Below, piece after piece: positions 25,701 to 40,500 of a DNA stretch of 64,000 nucleotides. Both the position numbers and the translations under genes were made by a program. Origin of the DNA: Tomocerus qinae (Eukaryota; Arthropoda; Collembola; Entomobryomorpha; Tomoceridae). How positions within the stretch are numbered: the first letter of the stretch is position 1; every line of letters starts with the position of its first letter. A model generated the notes under the pieces. The model had not been told where the DNA came from, did not search any database, and saw nothing but the letters and a program-made list of their open reading frames with translations. The stretch covers positions 18,042,001 through 18,106,000 of the forward strand of contig CM034548.1 in the NCBI GenBank assembly GCA_020055645.1, read 5' to 3'.

Positions 25701-28700
25701 CAGAGGTACAATAGGTGGGTCCTCATCTTCTATCTAATACAAAACTACAGATAGCGGTTTCCTTCCCGGTTTTGCCTGCCATTCGTATTAGCTACGTAAG
25801 TACCGACTCCAAAGCACATCGGCTCTTTATTTGCAAATCAAATCCCCTATCTTGCCCAGCTAAAGCAAGATTATATTCATGGAAGAAAATCCATGTTTAT
25901 TCCACTCCCACCAGAATTGGCAAAACTTTATTTGGCAATATTAGAAAATTTCACATTTCTCCGCATTATACTTAAATATGTTGGCAAAACGGACAGCTAC
26001 GAGGCAAACAAATTGTTTGCATCTCAATTTTTAAATCATGGACACTTACACAGAATACCAACGTACATTTAATGCATTTACGTTTTCTAAGGATTTAGCT
26101 CAATTTTAATTACCTAGCAGAAATGCGTATTGACAAATTATACAGTTAGTTATTGAGAATGAATCCTTCACCTGAAAATCAAGAAAAAATTTGAATTTTC
26201 TTGGATTAGTCTTCAGAAACTCAATATTCCACAGTTATTACATGAACGACATTACTGTTTGTCACTGGCCAGTTGACTAGAGAAAATATTGTTTACTCAC
26301 CACTAATCACTATGTTAGAGAAATTAAAATTGAAAGTGTCCGTTCAAAAATGGATAAGTTAAGGGTTTAAAATCGATTTGGACATTATTAAATCGAATTA
26401 ATAAGAATATTTTAGAATTAGTTAGCACTATGAATGTCTAATCAAGATTTTGCCAAAAATAGTTGATTTTTGCAGTAGATTTTGTGCACTGAAAGTTTTT
26501 TAATGGGTTTTCTTAATGGTTCACAAGGTGTGCGTAGGTAGGCCTTACGGTTTATTCAACAGATAGAAATCAGTGTGTGGCAGGGTGTTTGTTTAGTGCT
26601 TTACGGTCCTTTGGTGTGTTTTGTTTGTGGAGAATGAGTGAGTTAGAAAGAGCTGACTCTGTGAGACTGGTTGAGGATGCCGACCTGATTCTCTCCAGCA
26701 GAATTAAGCGAAGCACTTAGCTTGCTCATTCACTCCACCAGCAGCCAGATCCTGACACAATATAATATGGATATGTTTGCGTCGGTATTTGTTTCTGGGT
26801 ACAACTTTAATTTAGAATTTTGACAATTTGAATCACATAGCTGACAGTGACAATGAGTGCCACTGCTGGCTGAAATGACTTTGGAAGTGAGTGAGACTCT
26901 CCTGACTAAGCATTGACCTGATAAGCCAGTTGGGGGCGTCTTTGATCTGTGATGGATTTCAGAGATGAAAGCCTTTGGCCTGTTTTTCTCTATTTCGATA
27001 GAAACCAATATGCATAAATATCAAATAAGGCACCCTGAAGGAAACATGAAACATTTTTCCATCAAGAAGTACACTCCGTGTGCAGATATTACAATTTAAT
27101 TATTTCCCTATGGGTTATTTGCAGAAGGTCGTAGTCAGACTATCATATTTAATTTCCATAAATAGCGCAGTAGTATAAACCCCATTTACTTTCACGACTC
27201 GATTACCAAACAATAAATGACATATGAAATGCCATTCACAAACATTACTGACTTGATGGTTACTAATTAAATGTCTTCAAAAAACTTATGAGAGAGCAAA
27301 GCCTGATTATGATAAATCTCTACGAATTCCATTATCATATTTATTATTAAACACGCATGAAATATTTGGAATTTCGCCATTTTCCTTTTACATTTTCCAT
27401 TGTGTTAATGTTATGGGAGAGCACGTTAATTAATCAATAACACTATCATGGATTTCATTAAATATGCATAAGACAGATAAAAGTGTGAAGTGCTGCGAGA
27501 ATTCCTTCTACAGGGAAATTTCCATATTTCAGAGGATGGTATGAAACTCCCCGATGTTATACAATATGATCTTTATCAAATAATCGAGAATTTTTTGCTA
27601 TTCTTTAAATACCGAAAGATAGTTTTATTACTACATCGTAGACATCATGCTACAATAACTAATCGTCAGAAATTCACTACCATAGCTAATTTGTTTTCAA
27701 TAAAATGAACGTAGAGCGATAATTCATTCCACTTATTATAACACTTGGCACGCATAGGTAATTAATTACCTACGAATATAATGTACAGCTTAGGCGACTT
27801 TATTAAACCCTTTCAGAGCACATTAAACTATCAAAACATCGTAATATGATGGTATCAATGTATACAAGGAATACAATAGAATAGACTATATAGAGTGTAT
27901 AATGAAGCCTTATTATTACCTTTACCAATAGATTATTCGTTAATAACTGTACCTTTTCATTGTTAGTCTACTAACTATATATCTACTATTGATTCGAATT
28001 TTCAGCACACATGTAAGTTCCCACAATGCCACGATTTCAGAGGAAATTCTCTCTCTGGACATTGAGTAGAAAATAATGAAATAGAAAGTAGGTATTATAC
28101 CTTGCAAACCTGACACTGCCATTGGGTAGATTCAATTTACAAGTGTCGAAGGCTTTTCGCAAGACTCTTGCATAACACCATTGCAATATTAAATTAGGTC
28201 ACGAGTACATGATTATTTTTTCGACATGACTTGGAATAAATTTGACTGAAATATCTCATTGCATGATGTTATTTCAATCAAATCAAGGTAAATATTCAGC
28301 CCCCAAGCTACATCCTCTATCTACATTCTTGTTTGTGACTTCAAATCTCAAAATCTTATTTTCTAGGGTGAAATCTAGAGAAATATTCAGAATATTGCAT
28401 GAATATTAATAAAAAGTCTTCCAGGTAATAGTTTGAGTGATGCAACTACAAAAACCATATCAGAGAAATCTAATCTCAAAATATATTTAGTATATACTAG
28501 TTTCTCTATCCATAGTTTGATATTTTATATGTAAGAAGGTTTTGGTATACCTGATACATATACGTAGAGGTATTTCTAATTTACACCTACCAACTCGATT
28601 TGTCGTAGAAATGAGAAAATGGGAAAAGACGATGAAGGATGACTAATTTAGTAGGTAATTGCAATTTGTAGCAGAGGTAGCAGATGGAAATTGATTATTT

Positions 28701-29977
28701 GATTTGGTAGCCATCAATTACCATCTTGATATCGATATAGTAGAATGTTTGTTCATGAGAGACCAAATCAAATGTTGGTTTAGTTAATGCCGAAGAGCCA
28801 AATATGGATAATTACGAAACATGACTTCTTTGTAGACATAATTGCGACCATTAAGTTGTCCTTTTCTGTATTAATTAATTCAGTTGTCCTCCTCGTATCC
28901 AGTTTCCAAAGACTACAGCAGCATAGTACAATTAGTACGTACTTCAGTTTTCCCCGTGCTCCTTCTACAATGCTTATGTAACGATTTGTCTAACTCTAAT
29001 CAAATCTCATTGCAATCAAGAAGTCTTCTTCCTTTTGGAAGTGCGGTAGATAGACATGTACTTTGGTGCGTAATTGCCTAATATATTCGGAAAGAGCTAA
29101 TGAGTTTGAATAGAGAGAGAAAGTAGAGAAAATCTGTTGCGTAAAAGTGGTTTCTATAATTAGTAAAATGCAGTAATGACATGTTTAGCAAATACAACAG
29201 TTTGACTTGCATTTGGATGAATTATTAAGACTCCAATGTCCTGTATTTGATAATTATTATGGAAAAATAGTCCCATCCCCAAGTAGTGTATACATCAGCT
29301 TGCCAGTTCCATCAGTCAGCATACTACTTATTAGGAAACTTGTCCACTTAGGATATAGGTATGCATATGCCCTAGGACGTTTTTATTTTCAATTTTAGCA
29401 CATTATATTTTACTAGCCGGTCACAGAACCAAGGCCCTAATATAAATAAAACTAGTTTGTATTCCGTAGGCAATATTGCACGATGAGACGATAGTATTTC
29501 AGATGCATAGCTTTTTCTAATGGAACTTTTCATGGTTTCTCATTTGGTGGGTCGGCGTCGGTGGTAGAGATTTTATATTGAGAGATAAGGACTTCTATTT
29601 TAGAAAACTGTCCGTATCTCCGGACAGGGAGGAGGTACTTGGCAGTGTATTGTCTTGTATCATAATTTCAGCAATGTAAATGGCCAAATTTTAAATTTTC
29701 CCGCACATGAAATAATAGGAACCTTAAGCGAACCGAAAGCTAAAAATATTTTCATAAAGAACGCATGAATTGCTTTGTTGTGACATATACGGACTTGTTG
29801 GGATTTACCACATTTAGGTAACGTTTAATATTGGGTTCTGCTTAGCTGCGTTATCAGAGCGGCAAATTAACACACGATGATATAAACAAACATACCTACG
29901 GATTTTTTCACTGCGAAACTCGAACAACACGATTATACTATTGAATGATACCCCAACTTAAAACCATTTGGCACACC

Positions 29978-30080
29978 TTAGACTAACACCAATTTAGACA
30001 AACTTAGACGATTTTAGACGAACTTAGACCAATTTAGACAAACTTAGACCAATTTAGACAACAGCTGAACTAAGCCTAAT
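29978..30080 (+). repeat. 10-bp tandem array (TTAGAC family)
   Basis: Seven consecutive 10-bp units occupy 29991-30060, alternating mostly between AATTTAGACA and AACTTAGACC, so there is a partial 20-bp higher-order period. An outlying TTAGAC is at 29978-29983, and TAAGCCTAAT follows at 30071-30080. The same family of units reappears at 63431-63530. There is no coding or transposon signature around it, although it lies about 400 bp before the hAT element. Confidence 0.9.
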
Positions 30081-30475
30081 TCGTTTTTATGGCCTCGAAT
30101 TCGTTACATCTCGGTCTTCAAATGGTTGCAATTTTTAAAAAAAAGTAGAAAGTAAGTAGAAAGTAAGAAATGACCTTGGAAACCAAGAAAAAGCAAACAA
30201 GCTTATTTCATCTCTTTCGCCTAACAGGGCCTAATTTTTTTGCATAGCAAATATGTCTAAAATAAATTGCAGTTCTTTTCAAAAATCGTTCCTTTATAAA
30301 TGCATGTTGAATTATTTCAAATTCAAAGAACTATGTAATGGGATTCAAGTACAAAATATTTCAACGGCTTCATTTTTTTTATTTGTGAGGTGTAAAGAAA
30401 CTGCCATGCATGGTATTGCATCTGCTAAGACAAATTGAACTACTACTCACTTGATATAAACTACATTTATGCTCA

Positions 30476-30483
30476 ATGTTTGG
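30476..30483. repeat. Target-site duplication, left copy
   Basis: ATGTTTGG precedes the left end of the hAT element and is repeated exactly at 31576-31583. Confidence 0.92.
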
Positions 30484-31575
30484 CAGGGCCGTCCCTTGGT
30501 TAAATGCCGCCCAGTGCAAAATGGAAAATGCCGCCCTTAATAAAAATTTCATTTCTGGTTACCAATTTTATTTCTGGGTCACATGTAGTAATATACATTT
30601 TAAAATTAATTGAACTTAAAATTATTTATAATGCAATAATGCCACCTCTCTCTTTTCCCTAAAAAGGGACACTGTTTATTTCTGTTTACAATGGTAACTA
30701 AAGAGAAACAAAAAACCACAAAAATGCTTTTTACATACATATCGGCATTTGTAATTAAATTTCCAATAACATCAGCAATTTCTTTATTGTCCTCTTTCAT
30801 GTCGTTTGTTGTGCCGATTTCGGATACGGATGGTGTGTTCAACAGTACCGTGTTTAAAAGTCGATTTCGGAGGGGGCAATGATATGATAAGACTGTATAT
30901 ATTAGACATATTCGCGCGAGACGCGAAAAATTTTGGCTTATTTTGTCAAAAATGAGTCACAAATTTTTTTTGGTGTTTTGAGAAAAAATTTCCTTTTTTC
31001 TTGGATTTTGGGGGGTGCATTTGCCCCCAATGCCCCCCTCAATACGGTTGACAACTAAAGCAGATTATTTTTGTTCAGAGTTTTCAGGGCTACTTTCTTC
31101 ATTACCGTCAATCTTTGGAACTTTTATCAAAAACTTATCCAACGAATTTTTCAAATTGCCTAGGGCCCTAGACAATTTATCTGACCGTTTCTTTAGTGAC
31201 ATTAAAACTACATATAACAGTTTACTTCTAATAACATTTACATTAAAGACTTAAATGCTCTTTTCTTTATTTGCCATTTTTAAATTCAATTAATCTTACT
31301 CAGTCTTTTGTTTTTGCGCTCATGTTTCATAACAGTAATCAATCATCATCTTATTTTGGTTTGCTATAACAAATACAAGATCAAGGATTTCTTGCGACTA
31401 AAATATTTCTCTAATTCCTATTCAGATTATAAAATTCTACTCCTATCCAATATTTTGACTTTTCTAATTTCAATAAAGTGCCAAATTATATAGTCTACAC
31501 CAAAAATTTTGCCGCCCCCTAAAATTTGCCGCCCAGTGCGGGTGCACGGGTGGCACATGCCTCGGGACGGCCCTG
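30484..31575 (-). mobile_element. hAT-superfamily DNA transposon, degraded, 1,092 bp
   Basis: The ends are a perfect 12-bp inverted pair, CAGGGCCGTCCC (30484-30495) and GGGACGGCCCTG (31564-31575), extendable with mismatches and small gaps to about 34 bp. The 8-bp direct repeats ATGTTTGG flank it exactly. CAGGG...CCCTG ends with an 8-bp duplication are hallmarks of hAT elements. Subterminal GCCGCCC motifs lie at 30506, 30530, 31511 and 31528. The 1.1-kb length is far below an autonomous hAT (several kb). The inside holds only decayed coding fragments on the minus strand, so it can only have moved with transposase supplied by another copy. The perfect target duplication suggests a not very old insertion. 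Confidence 0.92.
30606..31202 (-). pseudogene. Probable hAT transposase N-terminal remnants
   Basis: On the minus strand an ATG at 31202 opens 45 codons to a TAA at 31065. The product is lysine-rich and hydrophilic (it starts MSLKKRSDKL and contains LIKVPKIDGNEE). Downstream, minus-strand codons at 30842-30606 give an acidic segment (SVSEIGTTNDMKEDNKE). Basic then acidic low-complexity leaders are typical of the N-terminus of hAT transposases of the TTF/ZMYM-like type, upstream of the zinc-finger region. No zinc finger, DDE-type catalytic region or dimerisation domain is present, so the gene is a truncated relic. The assignment depends mainly on its location in the hAT element. Confidence 0.4.
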
Positions 31576-31583
31576 ATGTTTGG
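31576..31583. repeat. Target-site duplication, right copy
   Basis: ATGTTTGG, identical to 30476-30483, directly follows the right end of the hAT element. Confidence 0.92.
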
Positions 31584-34500
31584 CTTTCAATACTTATTTG
31601 TGGTACTGTCAGACTGAAAAAACTTCAAAGGACAGTTTTTTGTGCTTTTGGGCGAAACATTTATAATTGCAGAGCCTGGTAAAATTATTTTCTTCCTTTC
31701 ACTTTCATTTATGCTCAGTGAACCACTAAATGGAGCAAATTGACATTTTACATGCTTTGCTTTGGACATTTTTAGCCATATAGCGTATATAATGAATGTA
31801 TAAACGTGGTTTTATAATTTTTACATAAAATGGAAGTTTACTATATGTGGGAAATGTATATTCTGAGATTTGGGCCACGGTAGTAAACATAGTGAGACTT
31901 ACAAATCGTAAAAGTTAGTAAATGTTACAAATTTTGCAACATAAATCCGTTAATGTTTCATATTTTACAGTAGGTGAACGTAATCCGAATGTAAATTCAC
32001 GAGTTGCAACAGTTTAACACTAACTATAAGCCAGCATTTCATCCGGTAGTAAATTCCATGGATGTAGGATGTTAAGGTAGTGGGAAGGTGAGTAATTACA
32101 GTATCAGAGCATCCATGCATGCATAATTATTCCTTAGTTGGCAGCTAAGCACTGGCTTATCCAAAGGATTCTTTTATCACAGGAGCATTTGGGTAGATAT
32201 TGTAGGCTACACAAAAGATGAAGGGTAGAAAGAAGAGTTCCAATCAGTGAAATGACTCACTTTTGCTTCTTAAGCATTTCTTTCTGTTTTCGTGGAGATT
32301 CATTCCATTGTTCTGGCTATCTTGGCCTGAATAACGATTCCCTCCCAGACCATAGAGAACGGGCAGCGTGAGGGAGTGTAGAGCTTGCTGTGAGTCCTTT
32401 GTGTTAACATCGCATAGATAAAACATGGAAGTACTAATACTTTTATATAGACAAGGAACGTAAAGAAGAGCTAGAATTTGAGACAAAATCTCTGCCTGAC
32501 TGACTGCTGTTAAGTGAGCATAGAAGGACGTATTTCATGGTGAACAAACTCTTGTTCTGTAGACTTGCACGTTTACGTCACCATTAGGCAAAGGAAGACA
32601 CCTTGTTCCGCACTTATTTTGATATCCGTTGTTTAACATCCGAGGCTGAATATAACAGACTTGAACCATTCTTTCTCTATGACGATCGTCTTGAGATGGA
32701 AGGACGGAGATGAACCTGCGACGTGATTCGTCTGCATTGTCCACATGGTTGGTTATCATCACTCCGGCCTATTTCTCCGTCATAATACTCTCAGACTATA
32801 TCCCAAATAACTCTTTCCATTACCTTTCTCTTTGTCAACCAGCTGCTGCATCCTTCATTCATTTCTCCCTACCCTCACACACGAGGAGCAAGAAAGAGGC
32901 ACGGGACCACCCAACTATGGTGTTTGTACATACTTTTGGGCATCGAGTGTAATTTCTTCTCCACTATGCATTCTATGCATCACTAACTATATTTAGGCCA
33001 TATATAACTCCCACGTACTATATTATACATCATTATACCTAGTTGAGCATAATAGAGTTGGGAACGACACGGAAATACTATACTTACTATTAATCGACCA
33101 TCTGTTTTTGAGAGGATACACTAGTAAGTCATCAAAGTTTAGAAACAAGATAATATAATACTTTCATAGCTGCAGAAGACCAGTGGAGGAGTATGGTGAA
33201 AAAGTTTAAGGGGTTAATGCTAAGTTTTTCAGTTTATTTGTAATATTTCTTTGCTTTTATCTATATAAATATAAAATACAGTTGTATTTAAATGGTTAAA
33301 ATATTTAAATTGATTCCTTCAGCCGACGCAAGACGATTTCAGATTACTTTGCTTTGGGTGGTCAAGTTAGGCACATTTCTATCATATAGTCAATAAAAAA
33401 ATTTGCATCCCCACTCGTAGCAATTTTCTTTTTGGCTTTACATTTCTCGTGAGTATCATTTACTCACGCAATCTCATTACATGCCTCAGGGTGGGTTCTA
33501 TTTTCGAGTAAAGTTCAACTAAGCCGTTTATATGTAATAGAGAAATTATATAGAACTATAATATATATTTTTTGGTATGGGATTGATGTGCTCAAGACCC
33601 GACAAATTTTGTCACATTGCTACTAAATCTGATGTTCAATGGCATGATTTGAAGATAATAGCAAAATGTATCACAAAATGCTCCCACCTCTACCACAAGA
33701 AGTAAGCTCCTTTTCCAGAGCTTAGTTTAGAATACATATCCGAGAGTGACTAGGGACATTTTATTATGTAATATAGCATAACCGGATAGATATATTATAA
33801 GCAACTTGCCACAATGTAAATCGCAATAGAATAGGTACGGCCTAAGTTTTTACTTACTTTTATGAAAGTAACGAAAGTTGAAGTGGAAAATCTGGAATCC
33901 CTCTCATTACCATTTCTCTTTATGAGCAGCTCTCATTTCTTACAGCAGTAAAAAGCTGTGTACTTCTGCAAATACACGGTTAATCCTTCGGAAATGAGTT
34001 TGAAGCGTTTACTTATATTTTCCTAGGTAATATAGGGCTTCCACTTGTCCTCTCCTACACTCGTTTTCTGTCGTTAACTAAATTCTCGTTTCATAGCGGA
34101 CTAGACTCCGGACAACTCTCCGTATTATGTCCTGTCGTCAAACGGCCACTTTCAACACTATTTTATTTTCTCCTTCTCCAACTACACTGCCGAAAATTAT
34201 ACGTACTAACCGTTGTTTTTTATTCACTCCATCCATGCACTACTTATAGTCTTTCCTATTTTATCCAATGCAATTTTACCACTGTCAAAGTTACAACTTA
34301 ATATTATTGCTATCAACTTATATTTTACTCAATATGGAGCAGAATACCTAAGTGTCTGCATAAATGTGTATAAACATATTAATTTGATTTTCATTGATTG
34401 CAAAAGAATAAAATAGGTGAAAAGGAAAAAAAGATAAGGACAGAAACTTGGCTTTGCACTTTTTGGATTAGTTAAACATTGTAAAAATATCTATTGAGAC

Positions 34501-37500
34501 ATAATGACGAAAAATGGTATGGAAATCAAAGCTTTTGAGCTTTTGTAAGAATACGTTTCAATGATTATGATTAGGGAGTGATTTTTATTATTGTAAAACT
34601 CTCAGTAAAAACGAAGTACTATTTGTGTACATTTAGTATTTTAAGTGGGTATATAAATTACCAAGTTAAATGGATAAATTGATATTTATATCTCCACTAC
34701 TATGTTATTCAAGCACTTAGTATGCTGGGCTGATTTTTGTGTATAGTTAATTCAGGACGCTTGAAACCCCTAATTTATCTGACAAGAGCGCCAAAATGGA
34801 AGCTACAATGCTATGAAAAGGATTTTTGGCAATAGATTTTTATTATAGCCAAGAAAATTTTTAGTGGATTGTAAATTAAAATCGTTGTCCTTCCATTTTA
34901 TTATTACGAGTATGCGTAATAAAAAGCAAATATTTAAACCTCGAAAATCGTTTGTATTAAACTAAAATAACTGAGACGATTGCAAAAATTAATCACAAAT
35001 GGAATCATATGAATTGCACACAAAATTGAATATTATTCAGATAGTTTTGTGAGAAAATTGAGACTAATCTAAAGTTTCCCGTAGGGACTGATAAGTTCTC
35101 AACTCTTCTGGTAGTTTCACAAAGTGATTAGAAAAGTAGCAATTTTGTTTAGTGAAAGCATATTATGCTAAACCTTAATAGGAGTCTGATAGACTACGAC
35201 CGCAATATCTAGTATGATGTAAAGAATTGGTTATGTAAAGTTTCTTTTTAACCGAGAACTCATAGTGAGAAACAATTAATACTGTGAAGCTTAGTAGGAA
35301 GAAGTATTAATGCTATTGATCTCCTCACAAAGTGCACAAGTTCTGTATACATTTAGAGATGGACTGAAAGGCAATTCATCTGAATAGAAACCCAACCAAT
35401 TAAGATATGATACACAAGAGTTGAAATAATTTAGGTAGGCATTCATATCTATTACAATGTTTTAATGCACTTAAATTATCTACCTTTTCATATGTATTAG
35501 TTCTTTTGATGTTTTTGCTAAAATTTAATTTGCATTAGAATTTTGGTACGTTTTATAATTCCTGATTCTGATTCCAAAGGGTATAAAAGGCACCGATAAA
35601 TGTACATCCTTTTTTCTTCCCTAGTAAATCATATACAATATTTGAAAATAAAGTTGAAAATAATAGCGTTAATAATGTAATTTGACGTGACCTGGATTAT
35701 ACTGAATCATTGGAACTGACAACAGCTTATTCATTATACATGGCATTCTTATGTAGTTCCTATTATTTTATTCCCTACCCAGTTTCCAAGAAATTCAATT
35801 ATCTTAAAACTATCGGAATAAACGGTAAACATCTACCTGACATACAAAATGAAGATTGAATATTCTTTTCTGCACCACGACCAAACACTGATTAGTACCG
35901 CTGCATTTATCAATTCATATCTGTCCATCACCTGTCTGCATGAGCCTATCAAAATCATCATCCTTTCATTAGCGTAATTTAATATTTTATATGTATTATA
36001 TTTTTGAATATATAGGTACGTTCAGCTATGTACTTGTGAGCTAATTTAAAGATTATTAGCCAGTTATTACGTTTCTATGTAACAAAGGATACATTATTAA
36101 TATTAGCTTCCATCAAACAAGCTTTGTGATCTGGTTTTGTTTTGCATGGCCATCCTCGTCGGCAAAATACATGGAATATTAGCAGAACGAGAGTGAGTGG
36201 ATTTTGAACAAGTAAGGAATTCTCAGTCATCAATCTTTGGCTATTTTGTTTCCTGTTGTAGCCTGCTCGTCAATTAATTATTCATTTGTAGGCACAGAGG
36301 ATAATTTGTAATCTTATTAGCGCCAGGAATTAGGCAATCCTAGAACGTAATTATTGTTCAACTTGAAAAAGATTATTTGATAATTAACTAATATGGGAAA
36401 TTATTATTGATTGGTACAAATACATGTAGTAGTCAATTTACAGCTAGTGGATAGATGAAATTTAGTAACTCGGAAGTCTGGGAATAAATATGATCTTCAA
36501 AGGATGAAATCATTTTCAGATTTAGTAGCACTCTATTTGGGTCTGTGTGGAACAGATTCTGCGTTCTTTTTTTCATCCATGCAAAAAGTATATATAGATA
36601 ATATTACTTTCTACGCCGTGGGCAGGATTACTGGAATTGCATGAAAGTACTAGCAGGAACCACCAATATACTACAGAAATGTAAAACTTGTCGTTCCATT
36701 TTATGAATCTATTTTTCTTCGCTTATTGTTGGCAAAATGAGGTGTCAGTACAAGGTGGTCGTTCTATTCATTGTTAATGGCAAACCCAAACATTGAATCT
36801 ATGCACAGCTCCATACCATAACTCACTTGGTATTTTTACGAGCGTGAGCGATATTTTGTTCATTGCATTTCCCTTCACTACTGCGAAGAATTTTATATTC
36901 AGGTAGGCATGCTAAAAGTTGCAGTTATAGGTTTCTGGAATGATAAAGTATTGTGATAAATCGACAGGTTAATAATGCAACGAGAATGTGTCAGTTTCTT
37001 AAGCATTTCAATTCTGTTTCTTTTGGCTGTACTTTCGCTACTACTACAATACAATACAGTACACAAGCACCTACAAAAAATACATTCCTCTGCTGTGCTG
37101 ATGCAATACACGAATAAACGTTGTACATGTGTATAGGGCTTTAAAACTATCAAACATGCATATAGGTGTCCTTGTGATATAATAATATATAATGGACACT
37201 GTACAGGCATCAAAGTCCTGTCTAAGACTTAAATGAATGTGAGTACCGTAGTACTTATCTGAAATCTGGGAAATATATACCTACTTTATCTGTAGAGTAT
37301 GTATTTATGTATTTTATTACGTCTGCATGGTAGTTAATGGCATTAACTGTATTTTCGAGTTACTTTACAAAGCCAGTTACTCTTTTCAATCTATATTAGT
37401 ACCTATCCCTTTGACTGCTGGAATGGCACTAGGATTCAGCTATTCTAGGTGCATTAAAGACGTTAGCTGGGAAGAATCAGTTGGGAATTTGCACAGCTGG

Positions 37501-40500
37501 CGAAAAAAGCTCATTTGAAACTCGCCCTGCTTCTTTTCTTTATATTAAAGGGCATATACTTCTTTGGAGTATTTCTATCTATGTATACTTATTTCATGTT
37601 TATGTTATATGCACACTGGCTATGTGGGTAACCAGGCACTTTGGACAACCCAAAATTACTAGCATGACACATATTTTATAACTCTTGAAATCACAATGTG
37701 GGTCACAATTCAAATCAATGAAATGATGTGCAAACCTTTCAAAAATCGCTGAAAGTTTAACAAGAATATATTTTTTCCATTTTAATTATCAATCGTCAGT
37801 CACAGATAATTAAGTTAACGAAAATAATTCATTTCCCAATTTTATCAATAAAAATATGAAAACCTGTGTAAATGGGTCTCCAATTAGCCTTCAATTCTTA
37901 AATACATTGACTCGATATATAGATCAGTGTGCCTGATGGTCCCCTTAGCCAGTAACAAATGAGTACAGATTTAAGCCTCGTTACAATATTGTAATGGTGA
38001 CGTGTGGCCCAGTATAAATGTTTCATGGTATAGTTCAAGGCTCATTTCAGAGTTTCCAAATCACACAGCGACTTGGGTAGCTCAGCACTCCATTTCCTAT
38101 ATCCAAGCTCAAGGACTGAGACTGAACTTGACCAGAACTAAATCTAGTACAATTCTCTGCCACTGAAAATCCTAAAAAAGTATTATTCAACATACAATAC
38201 TGTCATATTATAAGCAAAGGACATTGTCACATAAATATTTTAGGCTGATGTGAATTTGCAAAACATATTAATGCAATTTGTTCACTTCTACTGATATTAA
38301 AAAGTCGGAAATGGAAGACGACAAATCGAAAAACATGGTTACAATACCGGATATCTGTATTTTATATAAGATTTCTACAAAATGGTTATAAATGTTTCAA
38401 TGTGGAGACAGATTTTATGTCAGAGTTCAACAAGATTTTTATTGCAAAAATATATCAATGGGTATTAGGGTGGCTTAAATATCTGCCGACACCCGTCTCC
38501 AATTCACAAGAAGTTTGCCGATAAGCACTTGTAACTGTAACCCATAAACAGTAAATAGGACCGTTTCTGGAAACTCTAATATACTCTGGTAATAGTCAAT
38601 AAAGGACTGTCGTGTAGTCTTTGGGGATGGACCAGATGCAAGATGATAATTGCACTGCAATTTAAAGTTGCTATCGAATCACGTCCTAATTTAAAAATAC
38701 AGCTAATAATTATACATTGGCTAGCATTTATATTACTTTGATGACAAATGAGATTTTCGTCAGCTTTAAATAGGTATTGAATAGCCCAGTAAACTGTGGA
38801 GGTTTAGATGTCATTATTCCTTAGTTTGTCATGTTTATTTGTTATATCGGTCTATGGAGACAAGTTCGAGAAAAATGTGTTATTATTGCTTTTATGTAAC
38901 GTGTCATTAGTTGCTGTAGTCCCTCTGAAACCTAATAGAAAAATTTGCAGCCTTTGTATACACACATAATTATTTTAACTCTCCATAATAGATGAGTGAG
39001 AAAATGCGTGAAAATAGGCCCCATGGCCCGTGGTATTTACCGAGAGAGAAATGCAACCGGTATGTAACTGGATCATTCGCTAGTGAATGGGATAATGGTA
39101 TAAAATGAATGGAACGATAACTTTTGTGACTGAACTGAGGGAATCATTAGGCCTTGCTTTTAGTTCAATCAGTTCTATTTATGGTCACGTCTCTATTCTC
39201 AAAATGTTCATTCAGAGCTAGTGTAGTTCTACGTACAAGTACAGTGCCCCCATGATGATGATGCGTACCATTCATCGTATAACCTGTACCCTGCAACCAC
39301 ATAGCATTGTATGAAAGCCTATTTGGCAGAAAATCGAGCTATACAAATGAATGTAGAGTCTCTACAATAGAGGAGAGTATTGAAACGAAGATTTTAAGAA
39401 TAAAATCAAAATTACGTTTACAAGAAACATTTACTTAAATCCACATTGCACAATATTAAATCTCGTATTTGATGTACCTTATATAGACAACTTTCAATTT
39501 GTGTAGATTTTATTGTTATTCTTAATAGCCTATGGCTAAATCAAAATTTTGACCGTAATGAATTAAAAAGAATTATCCTCTGAAGTCAGTTTAGTAAATT
39601 GATGAAAAATGCGTTTTAACAAAGTGGAATATGTTTCAGTCGAATATAAACCATGCACTTGAGAGATGATAAAGTATTATATATGGCACCCACTTATTTA
39701 GTAAGGCTTAATTTTTTAAATATAGTTTATCATGGAGATAATGTGATACCCTGTATATCAACCTTCGATTTTTATATCACAATAATAAAGAGTTGTGTAA
39801 TGTATTTTTAACTATTGAATAATTTATGAATACTTTAGCAAGGTTTGACATTTAAGCGGAGCATAAACTAGTATATTGGAGTATCTGATGGAGTGTGGAG
39901 TGTAAATCAAAAAACACTAGCCATCATCATCTGTGTAAAGCAAACAATAGAGGGAAACTTGACATCATCACACTGAGCATTCAGTTGCCGTTTCCTTCCA
40001 CTCACCTCCATACGCTTAATCAAATAATATTATAATTTTCATTGCAGTAGCCGAGATAAAATATTTCGGCAGAGCAGAGCAAATTGTTATTTGTGCAGCT
40101 GAATTGAATCGACGGAGTGGGTTCATTCAGGGTGAGCTAGGGAAGGAGAGAAGGACAGTAATTGATAAACGCAACGAACAGAGAGCCATTGCATTGCCTT
40201 GCGAGAATTGTATATTGAAGGAAATGAGTTGTAAAGCACTAACTGTAATTGGAATGAATAGAAATGTTATTCACGAACATGATGCCTAAGGAATACAAGG
40301 TGAAAGTGCGGAGGAGGAATTGAGGATGTAGTTGTATCTGTACTTGTAATAACATCGTTTTAAATATAAATGTATATTATCAACTACAGATACGAAATAG
40401 TCTATAACTAATTACATCATATTATTATATATAATGTTGCTGCACAACTTATCAATGCCATTCATAAATATATATTAATAGCATCACTCACTATCACTGT

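Larger units (their letters stand above)
11163..29977. other. Noncoding DNA with scattered palindromes
   Basis: I find no supported gene in this stretch. The few perfect palindromes and hairpins are listed separately (12691, 17784, 18303, 20873, 20987, 22710). A 72-codon ATG-started frame at 15849-16067 is followed to about 16240 by two further short stop-free blocks rich in charged residues, which could be a decayed coding relic, but I cannot assign a family. Confidence 0.55.

Noticed and set aside
25715..25975. 86-codon frame containing a GTAAGTACC donor-like site
   Set aside because: No matching acceptor, no domain and weak coding character.
37420..37460. miR-263/228-like seed (AATGGCAC) in a small hairpin
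   Set aside because: The match does not continue beyond the seed, and the hairpin arms are too short for a miRNA precursor.
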